Under the pieces are notes generated by a model. It was not told the origin of the DNA, did not search any database, and was given only the letters and a program-made list of their open reading frames with translations. A stretch of 64,000 nt of DNA from Kitasatospora sp. GP82 (GTDB lineage Bacteria > Actinomycetota > Actinomycetes > Streptomycetales > Streptomycetaceae), in assembly GCF_029892105.1 (NCBI RefSeq), contig NZ_JARZAJ010000009.1, positions 173,492-237,491 of the forward strand, written 5' to 3'. The translations under genes were made by a program, and so were the position numbers. Each line of letters starts with the position of its first letter. Position 1 is the first letter of the stretch. Positions 7,592 through 16,200 of the stretch are shown piece by piece.

Positions 7592-8725
7592 GTGAGGTTG
7601 AGCAGCACCGGCCTGGAGGTTCCCGCTCCGCCGGCCTGGATGCGCTGGCTGCCGGCCGCCTACGTCGCGGCCGTCCTGCTGCTCGAACCCGTTACTCCCG
7701 TGCAATGGCCGGTGAGCTTCCTGCTCATCGCCCTGCCCGTGATCACCGCCTACACCCGCGGCCCGGTCAGCGTCGCCGCCATCACGGTCTTCGCCATAGT
7801 GTTCGAAGGCGTCCTGGCCGGTACGCCGTGCTGCGCCGGCCGCAGTTCACACGACCTGTGGGAACGCCACTACGTCGGCGCCTACATCTCCACCGCCCTG
7901 GTCGGCGCGCTCGGGACCGCCCTCGCCGCCCATCGGAAACGCCAGGAAGCCCACCTGGTCCACGCGAACTCCGTCGCCGAGGCGCTGATGCGGACCCTGC
8001 TGCGGCCGGTGCCGCACCAGGTCGGCCATGTGCTGGCGGCCGGTCTCTACCGCCCTGCCGAGGTCGGCACCATGGTCGGCGGCGACCTCTTCGACATCTG
8101 CGTCACCCCGGCCGGTGAGCGAGCCATCATCGGCGACGTCCGCGGCAAGGGCCTGGACGCCGTGCGTACCGTCGCCGACGTCCTCGGCAGCTTCCGCCAG
8201 GCCGCCTACGAACCGGGCGATCTGCTCCAGGTCGCCTCCAGCATGGAACGCCGGATGGCCCGGGAGGTCGAGGAGATCCCCGACGCCGAGCTGTTCGTCA
8301 CCGCGGCCCTGATCGAGTACGACTCCCTCGCCCAGCGTGTGACGATCATCAACCACGGCCACATCGAGCCCGTGCTGATCTCCGGCGGCGAAGTCCACGC
8401 CCTCACCGGACCGCCCGCCCTCCCCTTCGGCCTGGGCACTCTGGCCGCCGAACTCCCCGTCGCCTACACCCACCGTCTCGCGCCCGGCGACGTCCTTCTG
8501 CTCTGCACCGACGGACTGATCGAAGCCCGCGACTCGACCGGGGCCTTCTACCCTCTCCTCGACCGGCTGCGGCACCGGTTCGGCGGCCGGCCCGCCCCAA
8601 GGCCCAGCGATGTCATCGACTTCCTCGACACCGACCTGCCCCGTCACGCCCGGGCCCTCCACGACGACGTCGCCATCCTCGCCATCGCCCCACAGCGACG
8701 CCCGGCCCCGCAAGCACACCTGTAA
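7592..8725 (+). CDS. Membrane-anchored PP2C (SpoIIE-type) serine phosphatase
   Basis: A protein phosphatase predicted to remove phosphate from Ser/Thr, typically on anti-anti-sigma factors. The N-terminal 100 or so residues hold three hydrophobic helices (WLPAAYVAAVLLLEPVTPV, then SFLLIALPVITAY, then a later one near TALVGALGTALAAH). The SpoIIE/PP2C domain follows, with metal-binding signatures GGDLFDI, IIGDVRGKG, LLCTDGLIEARD and the terminal HDDVAILAI. The start is uncertain: GTG 7592 (377 aa), GTG 7553, or ATG 7640 all fit, with only weak ribosome binding sites. It is convergent with another phosphatase of the same design, leaving only 36 bases between stops. Confidence 0.85.
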   Translation: MRLSSTGLEVPAPPAWMRWLPAAYVAAVLLLEPVTPVQWPVSFLLIALPVITAYTRGPVSVAAITVFAIVFEGVLAGTPCCAGRSSHDLWERHYVGAYISTALVGALGTALAAHRKRQEAHLVHANSVAEALMRTLLRPVPHQVGHVLAAGLYRPAEVGTMVGGDLFDICVTPAGERAIIGDVRGKGLDAVRTVADVLGSFRQAAYEPGDLLQVASSMERRMAREVEEIPDAELFVTAALIEYDSLAQRVTIINHGHIEPVLISGGEVHALTGPPALPFGLGTLAAELPVAYTHRLAPGDVLLLCTDGLIEARDSTGAFYPLLDRLRHRFGGRPAPRPSDVIDFLDTDLPRHARALHDDVAILAIAPQRRPAPQAHL

Positions 8726-8761
8726 GGCGCCGCGCGCAGCCACGACGCACCGCCGCGGACG

Positions 8762-9862
8762 TCACTCGGGCATGCGCTGGACGGCGATCAGAGCGGCGTC
8801 GTCCCTCAGCCGGCCGCCGACATGGTCGAGCAGATCGCGGCGGACGTGGTGGAGCAGCGACTCGGGTCCGAGGGTGGACCAGTGGGCGATCCGGTCGGCG
8901 AGGGGGTAGAAGGCCCGGGAGTGGTCGCGGGCCTCGGTGACGCCGTCGGTGTACAGCAGGAGGGTGTCGCCGGTCTCGAAGGCGAAGGTCTCCAGACTGT
9001 GCCGGATGACCGGCAGCTCGCACATGCCCAGCGGGGGAGCCGAGTACTGGACATCGAGCGGAGTGACCTGCCGCCGGGTCAGCAGCAGGGGTGGGGGGTG
9101 TCCGCAGTTCGTCAGGCGGACGATGGGGGTCGCGTCGGGCAGATCGAGCAGCAGGGCGGTCACGAACCGCTCGCCCACCTCCCCGTCGGTCTGCGCGAGC
9201 TCTGCCAGGTGACGGCAGTAGCTCTTCTCCAGACCCGAGGCGAGCGCGGTCAGGTCCCTGTGCTGGTGAGCCAGCTCGCGGAAGGCCCCGACCAGGTGGG
9301 CGGAGTCGCCGATGGCCGACAGGCCCTTGCCGCGCACATCCCCGATGATCAGACGGGTCTCCCGGCCGATCCGGGCGGAGGCGTAGAGGTCGCCGCCCAC
9401 ATGGGCCTCGTCCTCGGCAGCCAGATACATCGTCGCCACCCGAAGGGGACCCAGCCGCGGTGGCAGCGGCCGCAGCAGGACCTGCTGGACGGCTTCGGAA
9501 ACCGACCTCACCCGGGTCAGCTCCCGGCCGTGCCGCTCCCGTACCCGGCAGTAGAGGACGATCACGGCCGAGACCATGATCAGAGCCACGAGCTGCGCCT
9601 CGTGGTTGGAGGTGGTCAGTCCGCCGTGGTACAGGCCGATCACCACCTGTGCGGCCACGGCCACGGCTCCGATCAGGGCGGTGAGTCGGGCCCCGGCGAA
9701 CGATGCGGTGATCGCGGGCGCCACCACGAGCAACGGACCGAGGTGGATGTAGGGCGGCGAGGCGATGTCGATCGCGGAGATCAACAGGATGAACGCGAGC
9801 GGGATCAGCACCAATAGGCCCGTCCGACCCGGCCTGCGGAACTCCGAGAAACCCTGCCGCAC
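8762..9862 (-). CDS. Membrane-anchored PP2C (SpoIIE-type) serine phosphatase, second copy
   Basis: 366 residues from the GTG at 9862, which has GGTGGAGG seven bases upstream; a GTG at 9901 would add 13 residues with no good ribosome binding site. The N-terminus has several membrane helices (TGLLVLIPLAFILLISAID, LGPLLVVAPAITA, LTALIGAVAVAAQVVIGL, LVALIMVSAVIVLY). The catalytic domain has the same metal-ligand signatures as its neighbour: VGGDLYAS, IIGDVRGKGL, LLYTDGVTEARD and LRDDAALIAV. No sensor domain besides the membrane region is visible. The two phosphatases are convergent, not duplicated in tandem, and differ clearly in sequence. Confidence 0.9.
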   Translation of the reverse strand: MRQGFSEFRRPGRTGLLVLIPLAFILLISAIDIASPPYIHLGPLLVVAPAITASFAGARLTALIGAVAVAAQVVIGLYHGGLTTSNHEAQLVALIMVSAVIVLYCRVRERHGRELTRVRSVSEAVQQVLLRPLPPRLGPLRVATMYLAAEDEAHVGGDLYASARIGRETRLIIGDVRGKGLSAIGDSAHLVGAFRELAHQHRDLTALASGLEKSYCRHLAELAQTDGEVGERFVTALLLDLPDATPIVRLTNCGHPPPLLLTRRQVTPLDVQYSAPPLGMCELPVIRHSLETFAFETGDTLLLYTDGVTEARDHSRAFYPLADRIAHWSTLGPESLLHHVRRDLLDHVGGRLRDDAALIAVQRMPE

Positions 9863-10202
9863 ACCCACGCCTCCACCCTGCACCCCGCGCAGCTCTTCCA
9901 CACCCCGACCCCGCCGTGAGAGGACGAGCTCAGGGAGGCGGGTGCAGGTCGTCAGCCGCCGGTGCCGCGCGGCGCGTGTTCTGGAAGTCCCTGATGACTG
10001 TGTCTGCCGAGCGACGCAAGTCGAACTGGTTTTCCAGATCCGACCATGACGTCGCCCGATGGGGTGGTTTATTCAGGTGGCCGCCGGAGCCGATCTGTGC
10101 GCCGCCTAATCTGACGGCCATGGGCGCTCCGGCCCTTGGTGGTTCGTCGTCGATCTTCCGTCTGTCCGGGGTCGCGCTATGCCGATTGGAGGCATGCCCA
10201 TC
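9863..10202. other. Divergent control region between phosphatase and Tc toxin operon
   Basis: About 340 bases that must hold the promoters of the phosphatase (leftward) and the Tc operon (rightward). GC content is locally lower around 10010-10110. I see no convincing operator, only a tiny CTGG-TTTT-CCAG dyad near 10025. Confidence 0.4.
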
Positions 10203-13200
10203 ATGAGTTTCACCCAGGGCGTCCCGTCCCCCGGACAGTTCGGTGCGGCACCGTCATGGGCTGCTTCCGACGGCCCCGTGCCCGACGCTGCGTCCGGCAC
10301 CTCGGATGTCACCTCCGGTTCTGGCGCTGCTCCGTCGCCCGGCCCGGCGGTGCCCTCGGCATCCTCCTTCGTGCCGGCCGCGCCCGTCGTCTCGCTCCCG
10401 AAGGGCGGTGGAGCGATCCGCGGTGTCGACGAGAAGTTCGCCGCGAACCCGGTCACCGGCAGTGGCACCCTGAGCGTTCGGCTGGCTGTCAGCCCAGGGC
10501 GTGGCAGCGTCGGGCCGACGCTCGCCCTCTCCTACGACTCCGGCCAGGGCAACGGCGTCTTCGGCCTCGGCTGGCACCTCGGCCTCCCCGCGATCACCCG
10601 CAAGACCGAGAAGGGGCTGCCCTCCTACCGCGACGCCGGAGTCGGTTCCTTCGACGACCGGGACGAGCAGGAGGGGGACGGCCACCCCCTCGGCGAGGCC
10701 GAGGACACCTTCATTCTCGCCGGAGCCGAGGATCTCGTCCCGGTGCTGGAGGAGAAGGACGGCCATTGGCGTCCCGTCAGGCACCGGCGAACCGTCAACG
10801 GCCGTGCCTACACCGTCCAGCACTACCGGCCTCGCATCGAAGCCGCATTCGCGCGCATCGAACGCTGGACCGACTGCCGCTCCGGCGAGCCGCATTGGCG
10901 GTCGATCAGCCGCGACAACGTCACCACCGTCTACGGACGCACGGCCGAGAGCCGTATCGCCGACCCGCACGACCCCCTTCGCGTGTTCAGCTGGCTGGTC
11001 TGCGAAAGCTTCGACGACACCGGTAACGCCGTGGTGTACGAGTACAAACCCGAGGACGGGGCCGGGCTGGACATCGCCCGCAGTCACGAGCGCAACCGCA
11101 CCGAAGCGGATCGGGCCGCCAACCGCCACCTGAAGCGGATCCGCTACGGCAACCGCGTGCCGCTGCTGGTGGAGCCGGATCTTTCCCGGGCGCAGTGGCT
11201 GTTCGAGGTGGTCTTCGACTACGGCGAACACGATCCGGACAGCCCGGCCCCGCAGGAGGTCAGGCCCTGGACGTGTCGCCTGGACCCGTTCTCCTCCTAC
11301 CGGGCCGGCTTCGAGGTGCGCACCTACCGACTGTGCCGCCGGGTGCTGATGTTCCATCACTTCCCCGACGAGCCCGGGGTCGGCCGCGACTGCCTGGTCC
11401 GCTCCACCGACCTTCTCTACCGCGGTGACCCGGCGCGCGGCGAGGCAGTCGTCTCGGTGGCCGAGTCCGTCACCCAGCGCGGCTACCGCCGGCGCCCCGA
11501 CGGCAGCTACCTCGTCCGCTCCATGCCGCCGCTGGAGTTCGGCTACACCGAAGCCGTGCTGGACATGCGGCAGCACACGCTCGATCCGCAGAGCGCCGCC
11601 AACCTGCCGGCCGGGCTCGACGGTTCGGTCTATCGCTGGGTCGACCTCGACGGCGAGGGGCTGTCCGGCATCCTCACCGAACAGGGCGGCTCCTGGTTCT
11701 ACAAACCCAACCGTGGCGACGGCCGGTTCGGCCCGCTGCAACCCGTTGCCGCCCGGCCCTCCCAGGCCGCACTGCGCGGAGGCCGCCAGGAGCTGCTGGA
11801 CCTGAACGGCAACGGCAGGCTCGATCTGGTCGACCTCGCGGGGGCCGCCCCCGGGTTCACCGGCCGTACGGAGAGCCGGGCCTGGCAGCAGTTCCGGCCC
11901 TTCCGCTTCCGGCCGGACATCGCTTGGGACGACCCGAACCTGCGCTTCGTCGACCTCGACGGGGACGGGCGCGCCGACGTGTTGATCACCGGCGAACAGG
12001 CCTTCACCTGGCACTCCTCCCTGGGCGAGGACGGGTTCGGCCCCGGACGCCGCGAGTTCGTGCCGCTGGACGAGGAACGCGGCCCGCGACTGGTGTTCGC
12101 CGATCGGACTCAGGCGATCCACCTGGCCGATGTCTCCGGCGACGGCCTGGCCGACCTGGTGCGCATCCGCAACGGCGAGATCTGCTACTGGCCCAACCTC
12201 GGGTACGGCCGGTTCGGTGCCAAGGTGGCGATGGACGACGCCCCGTGGCTGGACGATCCGGACCAGTTCGACCCTCAGCGCCTGCGCGTGGCCGACATCG
12301 ACGGCTCGGGCACGGCCGACCTGATCTACCTGCACCGCGACGGCGTCCTGATCCACTTCAACCGGTCCGGCAACGCCTGGGGGCCGGCGCGGCGGCTGGG
12401 CGTGGCCTTCCCCCGGGCGGACAGTGCGGCGCAGGTCTCCGTGAGCGACCTGCTCGGCAACGGCACCGCCTGCCTCGTCTGGTCCTCGCCGCTGCCCGGG
12501 GCCGCCGCACAGCCACTGCGCTACCTGGACCTGATGGGCGGCACCAAGCCCCACCTGCTGACCTCGGCCTGCAACAACCTCGGTGCCCGGACGTGTGTGC
12601 GATACGCGCCGTCCACCCGCTTCTACAGCGCCGACCAGGAGGCCGGACGGCCCTGGGTCACCCGACTGCCCTTCCCCGTCCAGGTGGTCGAGCGCGTCGA
12701 GACCGTCGACCGGATCGGCCGCAACCGGTTCACCACGCGATATGCGTACCATCACGGCTACTTCGACGCCGTGGAGCGGGAGTTCCGCGGCTTCGGCCTG
12801 GTCGAACAGTGGGACTCCGAGGCGATCACCGTGCTCGGCACCGATCTCTCGCGCGACGCGGCCAACTGGGACGAGGCCGCGTACGTGCCACCCGTGCTGA
12901 CGCGGACGTGGTTCCACACCGGTGCCGTTCCGATGGAAGGCCAGGTCTCCCGGCACCTGGCCGACGAGTACCATCCCGACGAGCGGGCGATCGGCGACTC
13001 CGCGCTTCCCACCGCCGTCCGGCGCCCCGGAGGTCCGGAGCTGCCCTGGCGGCTGTCCGCCGACGAGGCCCGCCAGGCGTACCGGGCACTCAAGGGCCTG
13101 ACACTCCGTCAGGAGATCTACGCACTCGACGGCAGCGAGGCCGAGCGCCGCCCCTACAGCATCGCCGAGCACAGCTACACGGTCGAGCTCCTCCAGCCGG

Positions 13201-16200
13201 CCGTCCAACAGCACCCCGACCCGGAGGGCCGTCGGCCCGCCGTGTACTTCACCCACCCGCGCGAGACGGTGACCGCACACTACGAGCGAGCCCTGTACCC
13301 GGTGGGCGAGGAGCTGCTGCCCGACCCTCGGATCGGCCACGAAGTCGTCCTGGAGGTCGACGACTTCGGCGACGTCCTGCGCTCCGCGGAGGTCGGGTAC
13401 GGCCGTCGCCACCGGGATCCGGACCCGCTGCTCACCCCCGCCGACCACGCGAACCAGGGCCGGCTGCACGTCGTGGTCACCGAGAACCGCTACACCAACG
13501 CGGTTGAGCAGGCGGATGTCCACCGGACTCCTCGGCCGGCCGAGGCCCGGACTTTCGAGGTACTCGGTCTGGCCCCGTCCCATCGGCTGTTCGGCTTCGT
13601 GGAGCTGCGCAGCCTGCTGGACGCGCCCGCAGACGAACTTCCGTACGAGGCATGGGACACCGACCCGACCGGACTGGAGCGACCGGCCCGGCGAATGATC
13701 GAGCACAGGCGCACCCTGTTCCGCCGGGACGACCTGGCCGGTCCGCTGCCTCACGGCGTCCTCGAACCGCTGGCGCTGCCGTACGAGGACTACCGCCAGG
13801 CATTCACGCCGGGGCTGCTCGTCGAGCTCTACGGTGAGCGGGTGGGTACGGTGCAACTCGCGGCCGCCGGCTATGTCGAGCACGACGGGGGCTGGTGGAT
13901 CCCGTCGGGCCGGGTCTTCTACTCACCCGGGGCCGATGACGCCCCGGTCGACGAACTCGCCTTCGCCCGTGACCACTTCTTCCTTCCGTACCGCTTCCGC
14001 GACCCGTTCGGCGCGACCGCCGAAGTCGCGTACGACGGGTACACCCTCCTCGTCACCGGTACCCGTGACCCGCTCGGCAACCTGGTCACGGCCGGTGAGC
14101 GCGGCCCGGACGACCAGGTCCTGACCAACGGCAACGACTACCGGGTGCTCCAGCCCCGGCTCGCCACCGACGCCAACCGCAACCGCGTCGAGGTCTGCTT
14201 CGACGCCCTGGGCAGGGTGGCCGGTACCGCGGTGATGGGTAAGCGTGAGGAACAACTCGGGGACTCCCTCTCCGGATTCGACCCGGACCCGGACCCGGAT
14301 GCGGTCGCCCGGTACATGGCCGACCCCCTCGCCGACCCGTACGCCCTGCTGGGTAAGGCGACGACCAGGACGGTGTACGACGCTGACGCCTTCTGGCGCA
14401 CCCGGCAGGATCCGGACCCTCGTCCGTGTGTCTCGGCCGGGCTGGCCCGCGAAACCCACCTGCATGACCTTGCCGACGGAGAGCGGACCCGAATCCAGCA
14501 CGGCTTCACGTATTCGGACGGCTTCGCCCGCGAGGTCCAGCGAAAGGGCCGAGCCGAACCCGGCCCGCTCGTCGAGGGCGGCCCGGACACCGACCCGCGC
14601 TGGGTCGGCACCGGATGGACTGTGTTCAACAACAAGGGCAGGCCGATCCGCACCTTCGAGCCGTTCTTCACCGCCACCCACCAATTCGAGTTCGACAGAC
14701 GCGCGGGGGTCGGTTCGGTCCGCTTCTACGATCCGGTGGGGCGGGTAGTCGCAACGCTGCGGCCGGACGACACCTACGAGAAGGTCGTTGTCGACCCCTG
14801 GCGCCAAGCCATGTGGGACGTCAACGACACGGTGCTGTCCGATCCGGGCGAGGATCCCGACATCGGCGGTTACGTTCGCCACTACCTCGCGCACCTCAGT
14901 GCCGAGCACGGCGGTTGGGCCACCTGGTACGCACAGCGGGCCGATGGTGCACTCGGCCGCGCACAGCAGCTCGCGGCCGAGCGGGCCGCGGTGCATGCCA
15001 GGACCCCTGCCCGAGACTGGCACGACTCGCTCAGCAGGGCCTTTCTCACTGTGGCGCACAACCGGATTCCGCCCCGCCGGGCCCAGGAGCCGGCCGTGGA
15101 CGAGTTCCATGCGACACGCAGCCTGCTGGATGTCGAGGGGAACATCCGGGAGGTCCAGGACCCTCTGGGGCGTACGGTCATGCGGTACGGCTACGACACT
15201 TTGGGCAACCGGCTGACCCGGGTCGGCATGGACACCGGCGAGAGCCGCTTCCTGACCGACGTCGTCGGCAAGCCGGTCCTCACCTGGAACGGCCGCGGCT
15301 TCCGGATCCGTACCGAGTACGACGCTCTGCACCGGCCGGTGAAGTCCTACGTTCAAGGCGGCGGACTGCCCACCGAGGTGCTCCGTCAGCGGACGCGGTA
15401 CGGCGAGGACGAGCCCGATGCCGTCCTGCGGAACCTTCGCAGCCGAGTCCATCGCCAGTACGACGGGTCCGGGGTCGCCTCGCACACGGGCTACGACTTC
15501 AAAGGCAACCTGCTCGACGCCGAGCGGCAACTGGCGGCCGAATACCGGGAGGTGGTCGACTGGAGCGGCGAGGTGACCCTCGAAGCGGACTGCTTCGTCA
15601 GCCGCACTCGGTACGACGCGCTCAGCCGGACCATCAGCCTGACCACCCCGGACGGCAGCACGGTCCGTCCCCGGTACAACGAAGCCGGTCTGCTGGAGGC
15701 ACTCGACGGCGAACTGCGCGATGCGCCCGGAGCGACAGCGTTGGTAACCGATGTCGACTACAACGCCCGTGGACAGCGGATGCTGGTCGAGTACGGCAAC
15801 GGCGCCAGGACCACCTACGCCTATGATCCGCTCACCTTCCGGCTGACCCGGCTGCGGAGCCTGCGCGGCGGGCGGACATTGCAGGATCTCACCCACACCT
15901 ACGACCCCGTCGGCAACATCAGCGGACTACAGGACGACGCCCAGCAGACGGTGTTCTTCCGCAACCGGGTGGTGGATCCCGGAGCCGACTACATCTACGA
16001 CGCACTGTACCGGCTGCTGGAGGCCACCGGACGGGAGCACCTCGGACAGAGCGGCGGTCCTAGCAGGCCACCCGGTGCCACGGACGGTCCGCCGGCACAC
16101 CAGCCCGACGACGGTGGGGCGGTGGGCCGCTATGTACAGCGGTACGCCTACGACGGCGCGGGCAATCTCCTGTCGATGACGCATCGCTCCACCGCGCCCG

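Noticed and set aside
5930..7705. A 591-codon minus-strand frame across AIM24
   Set aside because: It runs through the opposite strand of a recognisable gene and through intergenic DNA, and is Arg/Pro/His-rich with no motif.
10254..13883. A 1,209-codon open frame on the minus strand opposite the TcB part
   Set aside because: It is a mirror of the toxin's codon bias: low-complexity Val/Gly/Arg/Glu composition, no domain, no ribosome binding site. Long antisense frames are normal in high-GC DNA.
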